Made by a program: the position numbers and the translations under genes. From NCBI GenBank assembly GCA_013368325.1, contig JAACJK010000001.1, positions 1,550,001-1,614,000 on the forward strand: a stretch of 64,000 bases of DNA, given 5' to 3'. The notes under the pieces were generated by a model. It was not told where the DNA came from. It saw only the letters and a program-made list of their open reading frames with translations, and did no database searches. This DNA comes from Ephemerocybe angulata. Its lineage: Eukaryota; Basidiomycota; Agaricomycetes; Agaricales; Psathyrellaceae. This document shows positions 45,018 through 57,998 of this stretch, piece after piece (the first letter of the stretch is position 1; each line of letters begins with the position of its first letter).

Positions 45018-45910
45018 GATCCCGTCGTGCCTTTTCTAAAGTAGCTTCCATGAAATGTAGCACAAGTCACTCAGGCCTCAACTTTGCCGACTTGTGGGTG
45101 CCTGTGACCTTTCCAGGTGCTAAGTACCTCATCTTCACATCTCCCATGAAAATCAATATCGAGAAGCGCTGACAGCTTCCATGAAATTCCAGGTAACATT
45201 CGGCTTCGCTGTGCGTTCGCGTGACCATAAGTCCCTGGGATATAAAGCCTCGGTTCTGTCTTTCCTCATTCTGTTGACGTTCGTTAAGCGAAATGACCGT
45301 GTACAATGTTAACGATCCTTCGAAAAGGTGATTCTGACTTGTTTTTGAGCATCCAAGGGAAGAATCGAGAACATTTCCATGAATTCCGAAAGCCTCGGTG
45401 CAGCCGGTCCGTGTATCTCTGATGCTTTGACGTACAATTTGACGGTCGGTTCACCGAATTCGTCCCTTCTCAGCCCTTCTCCTATCTCAACTCAAGGAAG
45501 TATTATCGCGGAGTTTGAAGGTAGCTCTGTCGGCAAGCTCAGCGCTCAAGCTCCTAGGAATAGGCTCTTGCAAAGTATAAAATGGTTTAGAACTCATTGC
45601 ACGATTGCATCAAAGGGAATAATCCTGGTTGGTATTTAACTGAGACATCATACACCTGGGCCCTGGCGGGTGGTTTTCGAAGTTCGGATGGCAGCAGCGC
45701 TTCCGAGTCCCCGAACAGTTCATCGTTAACAAACCCCGTATGCAACCCGTTCGGCTATCTAATCCCCATAGGTACTTTCATAAATTGATCGCGTTTTTCT
45801 TGTAGGATTCCTCAGGTCTTCCCTCCCTCCCCCCCCTCCCCCTCCCATTCCATCTCTACAAAAGGTCATCGCTCTGCCTTGTGCTGTAGGAGGGCCCCAC
45901 CAAGACAATA
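45018..45910. other. Intergenic region with promoter of the MFS gene
   Basis: This 893 nt stretch has no supported gene. A TATAAAA sequence lies near 45577. A long pyrimidine tract at about 45815-45855 (mostly C with T) precedes the start codon by about 60 nt, similar to the C/T-rich tract before VCX1. Confidence 0.45.
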
Positions 45911-47748
45911 ATGGCAACACACATCAACGAAGAAACACCACTCATAATCACCAAGCCAAAGCGAAAGACACCTCTTCCTAAGCGCCAGCTTGGCATCGTC
46001 CTACTGCTTCAGCTGTGCGAGCCCATAACAAGCCAATCCATCTACCCGTATATCAACCAGGTGGGCCAAGCACAAGCATGCCTTCACAAGCAAAGTTTCA
46101 CCTGTTGAGTTAGTTGGTCAGCGAGCTCGATATCACTGGCGGGGATGAACGAAAAGTGGGGTACTATGCAGGGCTGATTGTAAGCACTCAACCTTGTCTT
46201 GGAGTTGATCTGGCTGGCTAACTGCTCCTGAACGACTAGGAATCTCTATTCTTTGCTACAGAGGCTGTGACTGTACTTCAATGGAGTAGGATATCCGACC
46301 ACATCGGCCGGAAGCCAGTCCTCCTCCTTGGTTTGTTTGGGACCACGCTCTCGATGCTCGCTTTCGGCCTTTCAAGAACATTCTGGGGACTGGTCGCCAG
46401 GTGAGTCATCGGTTTTATCCAACCGCCGCAGAGCTAACTCCTTCAATAGTCGCTGTGTGACTGGCCTTTTGAACGGAAATATAGGTGAGGGAAAGATAGC
46501 CCTTGCTTGCGTGCGTCGCTTACCGTGATGTTAGGTGTGATGAAGAGTGTTACGGGAGAGCTTACCGATTCGACAAATCGGGCAGAGGGTTTCGCCCTCG
46601 TGCCTGTAGTTTGGGCAGCAGGAGTCACCTTCGGGTACGTTGGGACCATGTTCCCCATCCTCCATATTTTGCTGAGGGCGCTTTCATCCCCTAGGCCTTT
46701 CCTCGGAGGGACTTTGTCTCGCCCCCACGAGCGATTCCCAACGCTGTTTCGCTCACCATTCTGGGAGAGGTATCCTTACTTCCTGCCATGTCTTGCAACC
46801 TCCAGTTTCGTTCTTTTTGCTTTCGTAATCGCCCTCTTTCTATTCAAGGAGGTGAGATATTACGCCGCTGATTGATGAGCGCCTATATTAAACGCTTTGA
46901 TTGACAGACTCTCCCAAAACGGAAAACGAATCACGTTCGCGTTCGCGTTCCTTCTTCTGCTTCTGACGATACACTCGTCGGCGGAAATCTCGAGCGGACC
47001 TTCGACGACGCGCCATTACCTCTGCGCCAAATCATCGTATGGCCCGTCATCATCTCCGTGTCCAACTACGTCAGCCTCGCTTTCCTCAACATCTGTATGA
47101 ATGCACTCCTCCCTCTCTTCTTCGCTATGCCCATCGAAATTGGTGGGCTTGGTCTCTCGCCACCCACCATTGGCTTCTTGATGGGTCTATACGGCGCAGG
47201 TTGCGGAGTCTTCCAAGGCCTCTTCTTCTCTCGAATTGTCGAACGTTTTGGCGAGAAGCGTGTCTTCATGTTTGGCGTTTCTCTTTTCATTCCGATGTTT
47301 GCCATGTTCCCCGTTATCAGCTGCGTGGCACGCTGGTATGGTCTCTGTACTTCTGTCTGGGTCCTTGTCTCTGTCTTCCTCAGCTTGCTGGCGGTCATGG
47401 ACCTCTCTTATGGTACGTTGTATATCCTGGGTACACGCTCAACAAAGCTGACAATGCATCTACTCGACAGGGTGCATCTTCATGTACATCACGACATCTG
47501 CCCCGAACAAACGCTCTCTTGGAGCCACGAATGGCCTTTCGCAGACCACGGTATCCATTGCTCGTGCCATCGGGCCCGCAATGTCAACCTCCCTCTTCTC
47601 CGTATCTGTAGAGAAGAACATTCTCGGGGGATACGGCGTCTACGCTCTTCTCTCTATCCTGTCTGTATTGGCCCTCATTCTTGGAAGCAAGCTTCCAGAA
47701 GCGCTCTGGGAAGAGAAGGAGGAACCAAAATTCCAGGATGATGAGTAA
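45911..47748 (+). CDS. Major facilitator superfamily transporter (ZIFL1/Tpo-like group)
   Basis: This is a predicted twelve-helix plasma-membrane or vacuolar transporter. The N-terminus MATHINEETPLI is followed by basic residues and the first helix (LGIVLLLQLCEPITSQSIYP). The MFS loop motif is present as WSRISDHIGRKPVLLLGLFG, and the helix-4 region as SRCVTGLLNGNIGVMKSVTG. Later parts are FGYVGTMFP, WERYPYFLPC, and a C-terminal half with ALLPLFFAMPIEIGGLGLSP and RSLGATNGLSQTTVSIARAI. The N-x-N-G-x-x-K pattern and the GL-x-P pattern resemble plant ZIFL1 and fungal homologues, which move zinc chelators, drugs or auxin-like acids. Several introns are needed (for example after YINQ and after AGLI). 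The product ends PKFQDDE. Its substrate is unknown; its position beside acyl-CoA enzymes may be chance. Confidence 0.85.
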
Positions 47749-48229
47749 AGGGCCCTTCTCTGCCTCTGACCAAAACTGTAGCATTGCAGGCTATGTACCT
47801 GCAAGACTTGACGAACCTAACGATCCAACGTCTTATGATTGTTTTATGCCATGTATTTTTGGGGTATTGTGTTAACCGTGTTCGTAGCGTAGGATTAAAG
47901 CTAGACGTAGCACGGGTATAACAAGTCGATTATCTTTAACCAAAGTGCATTGGAGTATGAGCTCTGTGGCCTGAAGGCCTGAAACGTCAGCGATGCGTGC
48001 CATTGACAATCCGTTACAAGGATATCTATTACAAAGTAGTGTTATTGTAAATCAAGAACCTGGAATCAACCTAAAACCCAGAAGCGAACCATAAAGAAGA
48101 AGAATCGAGAAGACGAAGGCATACTTGATACAGGGATTTACTTGTGAGCCGGGCCTACTAGTACAGGGAACGAGGGGTCAAGAAGCAAGCGAAATAGTTT
48201 ATACACTTCATGGAGGCCAGAAAGGCAAG
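47749..48229. other. Convergent 3' region
   Basis: The MFS gene (+) and the zinc-cluster gene (-) end towards each other across 481 nt. No gene or clear terminator element was seen. Confidence 0.4.
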
Positions 48230-51200
48230 TCATCGAGCAGCGCCAGTCAGAAACTGAAGACTAGGGTCATACATGTTATGTTGATTGTTCTGGGAAGGGG
48301 CGACCTGAGCCTGGAGATCCAGCCCCATGTTTTGTTGGAACGTCTGGAATTGTGACATCCAGTTGTAACCTTCTACAGACAGATTCAGTCCACCGAACTC
48401 GGAAGGTAACTGATGAGATACATACCTGGCATCGAAATATCTTGCCACTCTGAAGGATTAGTGAGATCCTGGAAGCTCCTCACGATCTCTTCGTCAAATG
48501 GAAGCTCGGGCTTGAAGAAGTCCGTTGACATAGAAAGATCACCATATACCTCCCCTCCTGGATTCATCACGTATACAGCGGCATCGTCCGGCGCGTAGGG
48601 GTCAATGCCTGCAGCAGGCCTGAAGTTGTCGAAGGAAGCGATCGACTCCGCCGGCGGGGGAGAAGGCGAGCTTGTCGCAGGAGAAGGGTGGTTGAAAACT
48701 AGCCCGGGAGCAGACCCTGTAGACTCGATCGAGTCCATCGAGTCGTGTGCCGGGGCTTTTGGTCGGCGGCGAGGACGGGCAGCGGGTGTAAGTGGAGCGT
48801 CTGGATCAGAGGGATCGAGCTTGGCGAGGGGTTTCGCAAGGAGCCCCTTGAGGAAGCGCGAATAGAGCTTGGGTCCATGCCTATCATCGAGGGCGACTTC
48901 CGCCAAAAGGTCGATGACTTGCTGAACTAGATTATGGATCTCAATACGCTGGTCTTGGCTCAGATATGAGGCGAATTTTGGCTGGAGGAGCTTGACGAGG
49001 AACGCTGAGGCGAAGGTGACGAAGACGCTTTGAGCCTCCGGTCCGTGTCGGAAGTAATGCCCTGCACCTCTTTTAGGAACTGGCTATGAGCGAGTAGTAC
49101 GGACACTCACTCATGGATCGAGGGATATCCCTAACGGCCGCATTCACAACATCCGTTGCCGCAGATAGACACTGGATAGTCCGCGTCAGTCGCTGAAGAA
49201 AGCGCACAGGGCATGAAGATATGGTCACTCACCCTCATCAAGAATGGGTTTTCATCCTGCCCATCGTTCTTGCCAAACGCGTGCTGGAAGCCGTAAGAAA
49301 GCGCAATCAGCCTACCGTAGCTGTAGGCTATCCGCAGAAGACCAGTTCGGAAACAATTCTCAGGATCGGTCATGTCGGTCTTGTCCAAAATAGCGAACCA
49401 CTTGGCTTTCAACCGTTGGAGATCGTCATCTGTCTGTGTGGCGAGGCTTTCAAAGTCAACATCCTAAATAGGTCTATCAGCTAGAGTTCTTCGCATATGA
49501 CAGTGCCTACAAACCTTATTCAATCCCGTAGGATGTTCAGGGTTGTTGTAGATTTTACCGACGAACGTCGACATGAGCTTCAACTCGGCGTTGTACGCAC
49601 ACAGATGAACATCGAAGTGATCCAGGTTGTGCGGAGACGCGTTCCACCAGGTGTCTGAATGGTTCGCAGTGTAGTCCGTGTTGCTGATAGTTGGGGGCTT
49701 TCCGTACTGCGAGCCAGTCGACCTATCGAGGTTGAAGCAGTTCAACCATATTCGTGTTCGGTTGAGCATCTCGCGAGCGTGATTCTCATTTTTGGGTTTA
49801 GCAGTGTTGGGCAGGTGGAGGTTTAAGTCGGTGGCAATGCTAAGAACCGTGAAGTCAGCCTTGTAACAAACACTAGGCGGGGGGCCATCACTTACCGGAT
49901 AGCAAGCCCAAGATATAGCCAGCTTCGCTGTTGTGCCCAACGCTTGACAGGCATAGGGTACAGGCTGAGGAGAATGTACGCAGCACACATCTCAACGTTC
50001 TTGGTGCCACTGATCAGAGCGTTTCCAGCCGCCGTTTGGGCGTATTGCATTGCTTGCGCATACAGCTCTGGTCGCTGCACATAATATCGGGAGGCAATCG
50101 CACAGACTTCACGAAAGTCAGAGGGCCGCCACCAACATCCTATGGCACCTGAAGACTCACCCACGGTAAACAGGAAAGGACTACGCCAGAACGTCCTCTT
50201 AGCGTCATACAGAATGGGATCGAGGAGGGACACAGATAAGTTCATTTCGGCGTAGTAACTATAGGAGAAGCAAGATAGAATCAGAAACTGGCACCAAGAA
50301 AAGAAGTTAAACTCACATTTGGAAGAGGCTTTCAGCTTCGGCGGGAGTAATGAGACCTCTTGCCAAGATGGCTGGAGCTTGATGCTGAATATCGGGCACC
50401 TGCCGACCAACGGCGGGACCTTCCGCTACGGAGAACTATTCGTCAACATGATGCAGGGTGAATTATCATGGAACAAACTCACAAGGCTTGATGGTAAAGA
50501 AGTTCAGGTTAGCGATCCCCGAACCTTTCTCCTCTTCCTCGTCGACTTCGCTAGGATTGCGACTTTTGGGGCGTGACTTCAAGCTCAAGTTGCCAAATAG
50601 GCCGAACGGTGAAGCTTCCACTGGGAGGTTAGCCGGCTTGTCATCAGCCACGTATTTCTTGCGGTTGCCGCTCTTCGTGGTACCCATGCTGGAGGAGGAG
50701 ACTTTGTGGCGGATAGAACTAGAAGGGCTGGTGAGTTTGGCACCATCCGGATCCTGGACCGCGACTCGGTACTCCTCCTCGCCTTCGTACCCATCGAGCT
50801 CCTCTTGAACATCTACAAACTGGTCGTCTCCGCTAGAATCGCTGCCCTCTTCGGGGTTGTCTTTGACAACATAACTTTCGGGGGCCCCAGCATCTCCAAC
50901 GCAGATGTACGACAACTCCTGCATGTTTTCCCGTGTTTTAGCGATCCAATCCTCGATCGCTTTGTTAGTGGCGGGATTTGTGCGTGGGGCCGAGGATGAA
51001 TGGGGGCTGAGGTACGAATCATTACCCGTAGGTGAGTATGGAGACGATGGGCTCGTTTGGTGGGACTCTGATCCTTCATGATCACTTTTGCCCGCTCCGG
51101 CACTTTCCAGCTGCTGCATTAAGCGTTCGATCTCTTTTGCTTGAGACTGAATCTGATTAATGAGATGTTCTCGTTTCCTAACCACATGGATATGATGTTA

Positions 51201-52147
51201 ATAAATGAAGCCTCTGCACATGTATCGAGCTTGTGTACTCACGGAGGAACCCTGCGAATCTTGCGTCCGGGAATGAAGCATTCGTGGCCCCCATTGAGGC
51301 ATCGTTTACAAGGTTCATTCTCGGTCTTGGCCTCGCATCTCACTTTAAGGCCTTTGCATCTCGCGCATGCGCGAGCTCTGGGGAGGACGGACGTTATGAG
51401 TCGCACCAATCACATAATAAGAAGCGAAACTCACGGTTTTGCCTTGTTAGGATCCTTAGAATCGAAGTCTTCCTCGACGTTGAGGTCTTCGGTGGTGTTG
51501 GGGCGCTGACGCTTGTTCGGTTGGCCTCCTGCTTGCTGCAGTTGCGCTAGAGGAGCTTGAAACTGAATGGGCGCCTGGTGATCTGGCCGCGGGGGATTAG
51601 GAAGTGTGAAGGAATCGTGCATTGCAGGAGGTGAAGCTGTCATGTAAGCGCCACCTCCGATGGATCTATCAGGCCCGTTCATTGATAAGGGGGCAGGTAC
51701 GTTGGTTGTGCCAAACGTGAAAGCCTGAGTGTTGCTGCGGTACCCGGCATTGAGAGTTTGATTGGCAGGGGCGCTTCCTGCACCATACGCAGCCGGTTGA
51801 CTGACATAAGGGCCCGCACTTGGAGGGGGCGAGAAATTGTTATACGATGAGGACCTGGAGTGCGAAGCGGCTTGGTTCGACTGCAAAGCGCCCTGTAAAG
51901 ATGAGGATGAGTGGGTTGGGTTGGACGTTGATGGCGTCTGTTGTGAGGGGTAGTGATAAGGTCCCTGGTTCTGGTACGGCGGCAGCTGGTGTTGGTGTTG
52001 CTGCTTGCGTTGTTGCTGGCCCTGCTGTTGAACCTGGTCGTGGTAGGGATTAGGGGGAAAGTTCGGGTCCAGTGGTATGCTCTGTTGGTTAAAAAGCATC
52101 TGTGGCTGGTCCCAGGGTTGACCTCCGTTGGAGTACGGGTTCGACAT
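48230..52147 (-). CDS. Zn2Cys6 transcription factor, PriB-like
   Basis: This predicted nuclear regulator has a long Gln/Pro/Ser-rich N-terminal region (from MSNPYSNGGQPWDQP), including a Gln-rich run near 52000. The binuclear zinc cluster is at about 51250-51385: ACARCKGLKVRC, eight residues, then CKRCLNGGHEC, a clean CX2CX6CX8CX2CX6C. It is followed by GRKIRRVPP and a leucine-zipper-like helix (KREHLINQIQSQAKEIERLM). This block closely resembles PriB of Lentinula, tied to fruiting-body development. The middle region is the fungal-specific transcription factor domain (YAEMNLSVSLLDPILYDAKR, WLYLGLAIRIATDLNLHLP, LNRTRIWLNCFNLDRSTGSQ). The tail is acidic and Ser/Pro-rich, a likely activation domain, ending LTGAAR. 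Whether it controls the neighbouring metabolic genes is not shown. Confidence 0.85.
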
Positions 52148-54678
52148 GGCGAGATGGGGTCAAAGGCGGATACGAGGGTACTGTCAAAGGCGAAGTCCTC
52201 TCGCCAAACGATAGTGCCAAAACTGCGCGAACAATGGGTCAGCAACAATAACAAGTTCAGGGACGCGAGATGTGCTGACAAAAGGTCAGTTCTGGCCGCT
52301 ACGACAGTCAGAAAGATGGCAGCAGCTGGCCAAAGGGCTGCTTAGGATGGTTCAGGCAAGAGGGGAGTTACTGGGATCAGGACAAGCAGTGGATGATGGT
52401 TATTAAGGGCAAGATCTGGAAAGGGACACGGCAGGAGATGACTATCTCACGAGGAGATCTGCTGCCAAAAGCAGACGCCATGGGATTCTTGGGCTTGCAA
52501 CGTGCCAGCATCGCCACCCTGCGTCCCCAAAGCCCATTCATTAGGCTGTGTCCGCACCGTCATGAAGTCTTGTTTTCTGCTTCCATTGCTGTGAATGACG
52601 ATGTGCTCGACCTTGTACCACTCACCGTGCACCCGGAGGCAGGGCTCGGTGCTCTATTTCCGTTTGCGGGCTGGCGACTAACTTGGCTCGGCCTATCTGC
52701 CAGATGTCATCTCGCTGACTGATTCCGGGGTGCTGTGGATAAGTCTCTTCGTAATATTGGCTAGAGTCCTTGGAAGTATTCCAGATCACCGTGCAGTGGC
52801 TCTTGGCGACTCTGGATGCTCTCTGTTGGCGCATGCTGATGGCTGTAGAAGATCATCGATCACCGCGCGCCTAACGCGAACCCTGGACTTGTTTGCCTCT
52901 ATGTTATCAACCGAATGCAATAATGGTGCGGGCGCACGATCCTGTGCATCGACTAAACCAGGATTAAAGGCATAGTCGGGGGTTTCTTCCTCACGAGATT
53001 GTCAGGTACGGGCGGGTTCAGTAACACGGAGACTCGAAACCGGGATAGGGTTAGATTACGATACCCACCGCAAACGGCTAATCTTCCCTGCCTCAATTAT
53101 GTATTGCGCAATCTATCTTGCCTGGCCACTTGATACGTCTCGAATGGAAGGTGCCCCCTTACAAGCAGTATTCCTATATTCGCGACGTGTGTAGCACCCG
53201 ATATGCCCTCATCTCTGCAACCTTGCTACCGGCTTTTCCGTCCTTCACACATTCACCGGTCCCGTTATTAATCCTATAAACAAGCATTACATATGAAATA
53301 CCATCACATCATACAAGTTACGCTCGCTCTTCATGCCTTACCATGGCTAAGCGCTACACTCCAGCGAGTCAAAGCTCAAACCCACGATGAAATTGCCATG
53401 ATCGCTGAAGTTTACTTTCAACTTGATGCGCAGGACCTGGCTATCATAGTAGCCGGTTAGTGTAAGCATCTGTGGGCTTAAGGTGGTGCTCCGCTGCATG
53501 GAAGCCACCCCAGAAGTATCTATAGTTAGGCGCAGACTATAATCCGATGTTGAGTATCCGTCCCGGATTCAACACCCTGTCATTCCCTCGAGATCTATTG
53601 GCATCTCCCGTAAGAATACACGGGAGCCGGAGGATCTGCAATGTGGTTATCACGTCGAGCGGTATCTCTCTCCTAATGTCACCCGGATGGCGCGGCTTTC
53701 TAAAGCAGATGGGAGTCCTCAGTATACATCTTTCTTCAAAAACGATTTCCTTCTCCATCCTCCCCGCACACTACGCACCAAAGGCTGCGTATCTACTTTG
53801 GACCGCACCTCAAGGCCCTCTCTGTGGCAAGCGAAGACTCGGTCCTACGGGAGAAGGCCAACAACGAGTGCGCCCCTCCAATGCAAAGCTGAATTCTCCC
53901 GTCACTCCATCCCGTACAAACAATATCTCAACACATCGCTGAAAGTGAAGCGCCGTTGGATCGTCATTGAGTTCGAGAGAGCCCCGATCAGCGATTCTGA
54001 ACTACTTTGCGCCCCTTTCCTCGTGACTTTAACGACGCTAACTCAAAAAAATGGTCGCGTAGTGAGGCCACGAGAAGAAGACGCTGCTTCTTCGCCGGCT
54101 TCACGATCCACACGGAAAGGCCTTTTCCAAATTCATCCCAAATTCGTAAACCTGGAAGGGCTTGTGCGTCACGCCTCATGGTCCTGAGTGGCATACGGAC
54201 CCCAAAAGCTTGGACTAGAGTAGCGTCCAGGGCTTTGGCGCCGGGCGTCTAATCGCCATGCCGGTGTTAAGCGGGCCGAGATAGGGGAGAATTGATGGTG
54301 CCGGTGGCTCTCACCTCTCGCCTTCTGGCCTCAAACACAATTCTCTCCTCATGCACTACGAATGGAGGAAAGGTGGTAGCCTGAGCCCCAAATCCTTATA
54401 CCTTATTCAGCGACCTTTCTCGGTTCCCGCAATGTCGACGATCCTCTATTTCCTCGTTGGCAGTGGGCTTGCTCCGATAGGCGACAGAGTGGTCTAGACA
54501 TCTCTACTGAAGTCTGTAGTTCTAGGTCTGCCGAGTGTAGGAAGCTGGATTGATGGGAGAGCCGGAAACACCTGAGGTGAACATTATTCATTATATTTTA
54601 CACTGTCCGATTGGTTGAAGTCCAAGAGCATGACGAATTCAAGCCTACTATGCGTCCGTTCCGTTCCAACAACGTCGA
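52148..54678. other. 2.5 kb mostly non-coding region
   Basis: The first part is the promoter of the zinc-cluster gene. A single short plus-strand frame at 53293-53460 (55 codons, MKYHHIIQVTLALHALPWLS) begins like a secretion signal and ends at a stop next to a possible donor GTTAGT, so it could be the first exon of a small secreted protein. The frames between 53540 and 54250 do not join to it convincingly and match no family I know. Confidence 0.35.
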
Positions 54679-56124
54679 CTAACTGATGCTGGACTTCAGC
54701 TCCTGCTTGATACTAGAATACAGTTCCTTCGTTGTCTTCTTCGGCTTCCAGCCCAGCTTCTTCGCCCTGTCCGCTTTGCACCTTGAGTTCGAGTCGAGGA
54801 ACTTCGTGACGCCATTGAAGTATTTCTGCACTTCATCAGCACTGAATGGGCTTGGCTCGGGGTCAGTCGCCCGGCCCGCATCGAACATCGCCTGACCGAT
54901 GGCTTCTGCTACGGAGAGTAGCGTATGCTCTCCGTTCTCTGCAAAGTAGAAGCCATGGGCCCCGTGTGTGAACAGGCTGTGATCGAGAATGACGGGTGTG
55001 CGGGGGCGGGAGGGCGCCGGTTCTTCAGACCGTGCGCGTTCCGTCGGTTCATGGGGTATAATGAGCTCAAGGAGGAGGGTATATAGAGTGGCGACTGGAA
55101 GGTCGTGTTAGATAACGAGGATTTAGGAAACAGGTGTAACTTACGGTCTGCGATATGTACGTTGGACCAGATGTTGGCGCCTTTGCCAAAATACCCTGCC
55201 CGACTTCTGGAGACGGCAACATCCACAAGCTGGGGTATCTGCTGAGAACGTGGATTCTGGAGCCCAGCGTCAACAAGAGGGCCTGTAGCCCTCCCATAGA
55301 TGGTGGGGGGAAGGATAATGTATGTCTTGACATATCCTGAATCAAGGGTTTGTTAGCTTTGTTCCCGAGACGTCCAGGTTAGTCTCACCCTCCGTATCGG
55401 CCTCGACGATCGCAAGGTCTACATTACGATGGGGCTGGGTACTCGGGATAGATTCGAGCTGGGAGATATTGAGGTCGTTATAGACTGTGTCGGAAGCATA
55501 CATCCCTCGCGCGTCATCAATAAGAACACCTGACATGATGTCAGTACAACAAAGCGGGGCTTGGTGAGGATTTGGCTTCACCAGTTCCTGACTAGATCGC
55601 AGGGCGGGTCATGTCAATGAGGAGCAAATGACATAGGGAGAGAGACGGATGCTGACAGTGTGTATGAGGGACGGGACCTGACCAGTCTGCTCATGGCGCT
55701 CTTTCAGTCCCTCAAGGATTGCATTTGCTGCAGAAAGGTCATCCGCGTCGACCTAGATGCCCGATAAAACGTAAGTAAGCACACCTAAAAAAGATGGAAA
55801 AAGGGTGGGCGGGGATCGCCATACGGACACAGGCAATTACGAGGTCGGCCTTTGATGCCAACTGCTTGAGCAATTCCAGGTCAGAATAGGTCCCAACAAC
55901 AGCCTGGATCCCCATCTTCCTGAACTGAGTGGCTTTCTCTGACTCTCGCACAAGGACGGTTGTATGGAAAGTGTCCGAGAGTGGGTGGGAGAGCAGCCGA
56001 GTTAGCACGCTGCCCCCGATGTACCCTGGTTACTGCCAGTGAGCCCATCATTCAAGACAAGACGCAGCAGCTGCATACCGGTGGCTCCCGTGAGGAAGAT
56101 ATGGGTCTTGATTTTCGAATGCAT
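54679..56124 (-). CDS. NAD(P)-binding epimerase/NmrA-like protein
   Basis: This is an extended short-chain dehydrogenase fold protein. The N-terminus MHSKIKTHIFLTGATGYIGG has the TGATGYIG dinucleotide-binding motif, with an intron falling inside it (acceptor near 56025). Next come VLVRESEKATQFRKMGIQAV, a strand with SKADLVIACVDADD, LIHTLSGTGVLIDDARGMY, VKTYIILPPTIYG and YFGKGANIWSNVHIADLATL. The C-terminal part has a HGFYFAENGEHT segment and ends KKTTKELYSSIKQELKSSIS. Such proteins act as reductases, epimerases or redox-sensing regulators; the usual Tyr-x-x-x-Lys active site is not evident, which fits the atypical or NmrA-like groups. About seven exons are required. The substrate is unknown. 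Confidence 0.82.
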
Positions 56125-56531
56125 GGTGGTTGAATGACAAGAGGGAATATTGGAGAACTCTGTCATACTTGGAGGCCGGAGACATCAAAGACAGTGGATA
56201 TTTCGAATTGCGTGGGAAGATGCTGAAACGGCTAAGCCTGGAAACCAGCCGTATCGTCGCTTCTCTTCTCCCAGCTTCCAACATTCTCGTCACCCCCGCC
56301 GGCTCCCCTTGAACGTCCCTTGAACGTCGTCCAGCACGTCTCAGCGTCGTTGCCGCCAACCAGCTCATGATCGTTTAGGACGTCACGGTGAGCACGGGTC
56401 CACATCTTGCGGCAGAATCAGTGTATTGATGTCGATGGGTTCTCAGTGCGTGGACTACAGCGCCTTCATCAAAAGGCTCCCTTTCGCTCTTTTTCGCCCA
56501 CCACTCTCTTCATACCCCCAATACCATTACG

Positions 56532-57998
56532 ATGTCCCGCCGGTTCCACCACAGGCGTCAGGGTCAGGAAGCCCCTCCTGATGCGCCTACAGCAGCTGGT
56601 ATCTCCAACTCCGCCGTTACTGTCGATCCGACAGCTGAGGCATCGGCCACGGATTTAAAGCTTGACCCAGGAGCAACTTCTACCACTCCCCCAGTGACCA
56701 CAGACATCCTACCGAAAACCACTCTCGCCCCCTCCACTATACCAGCAACGACCACGCCCACCGAAGCCCCTGCAGAGCCTACCAGCTCACTCGAAAGCGC
56801 CTCAGCATCCTCCTCCCCAATTGCCATGAGCACGGTCATTGGCGCTTGTGTCGGCGCTTTCGTCGGCGCTGCCGCTTTCATTATCCTCGGCCTCTACTTC
56901 TACCGCCGGTACTCTCAGTCTTTGAAGAGGAAGGCCAATATGAGCAGGCGCGCCCAACCCCGCTCTGTATACACCGATGCCCGAAACGGGCGCGCAGATG
57001 AGGAGAGGCGGCGGTCGAAGCTTGAACCATGGAATCAGCTCAACGACGACAACGAAGACAAGTGGGAAGGTATGAACGGGGCAAGCAAAGCACCTGTCAC
57101 CCGAGAAGTGAAGGAGATGGACAACCTTTCGCCGGATCTGTACAGGAAGGCCCCGAATGATGTCTCCTATCGTTCCGCCGAAGATTCGCCCAGCTCCTCT
57201 AACTTCCAGATTAACCATCCCTATGCGTCGGCTACTCCTCAGAATGTGCCAGAAGCGCGGGACTTGCTTGGACGACAGCCCCAGAATATGCTCGGGCAAA
57301 TTGACTCTGGTCCGCCCATGTCCTGGGCTTCCGACTCGAAGACTTCCTTCCTCAGCGCTACTCGGTTGTCAGGTGGTGCCATGTCGCCCACCTTAACAAT
57401 GGCCATTCCCACTCCACCGGCCACCAGATCTCAACTGCATCGCTGGGAGTCGGCGGAGGTGATCAATTACGCAGAACCTCAGTCAGCGGAAATCGTTGAC
57501 GAACCAGTGAGGGAGAGCCTTCACAATCCCTTCTTCAATGCTGCATCCGACTATCCTCTGCATAAACGTAGCAGGTCCAACTCTTCATCCCGCTCCCCAC
57601 CACCGCCCACTCGGTCGCGCTCCAGCTCCACGTCGACTATCCAGCCGAACAGCCTCCAGGCGCTGAAAAGTAAGGAGCGTGTTGTTTCCATCGACCCTTT
57701 CCGCGACCCTCTTCCGAAGCCCAGCTTCATTCATCACTATCCCACCAATTCTTCGTCTTCGTCTGCCAGCAACGACCGTGCCATCCGGCAATTGGTCGCC
57801 GCTGCATCGCTGGACGACTTGAGCGAAGACGAAGTGCAACGCAGGCTCAGGGTAGCCTCCATGCAGCCCTCTATTGTGTCGAATTCGGGTGATTCGATGT
57901 ACACAGATTCGGAGCCCGACCCGGTGGACGACGACTCGGTGATGAGCAACTTCCCTGTCCCACCAAGCTCCTCTGGGCATTCTTCCCACACGAAATAG
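56532..57998 (+). CDS. Ser/Thr-rich single-pass membrane protein
   Basis: This intron-free gene encodes 488 residues. About 95 residues rich in Ser, Thr and Pro, typical of an O-mannosylated outer part, precede one membrane helix (MSTVIGACVGAFVGAAAFII then LGLYFYRRYSQ) and a long cytoplasmic tail of about 360 residues. The tail is rich in Ser, Pro and charged residues, with likely phosphorylation runs (RSRSNSSSRSPPPPTRSRSS). There is no classical N-terminal signal peptide, so the helix would act as a signal anchor. The layout recalls fungal wall-stress sensors of the Mid2/Wsc type but lacks a recognisable WSC domain. Its neighbour across 1.7 kb is another single-pass membrane protein, with an SH3 domain. 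No firm family name can be given. Confidence 0.8.
   Translation: MSRRFHHRRQGQEAPPDAPTAAGISNSAVTVDPTAEASATDLKLDPGATSTTPPVTTDILPKTTLAPSTIPATTTPTEAPAEPTSSLESASASSSPIAMSTVIGACVGAFVGAAAFIILGLYFYRRYSQSLKRKANMSRRAQPRSVYTDARNGRADEERRRSKLEPWNQLNDDNEDKWEGMNGASKAPVTREVKEMDNLSPDLYRKAPNDVSYRSAEDSPSSSNFQINHPYASATPQNVPEARDLLGRQPQNMLGQIDSGPPMSWASDSKTSFLSATRLSGGAMSPTLTMAIPTPPATRSQLHRWESAEVINYAEPQSAEIVDEPVRESLHNPFFNAASDYPLHKRSRSNSSSRSPPPPTRSRSSSTSTIQPNSLQALKSKERVVSIDPFRDPLPKPSFIHHYPTNSSSSSASNDRAIRQLVAAASLDDLSEDEVQRRLRVASMQPSIVSNSGDSMYTDSEPDPVDDDSVMSNFPVPPSSSGHSSHTK

Noticed and set aside
53540..54190. Overlapping plus-strand frames near 53547-54187 as a secreted enzyme
   Set aside because: The frames are short, conflict with one another and match no family pattern; no good splice path links them to the signal-like frame at 53293.
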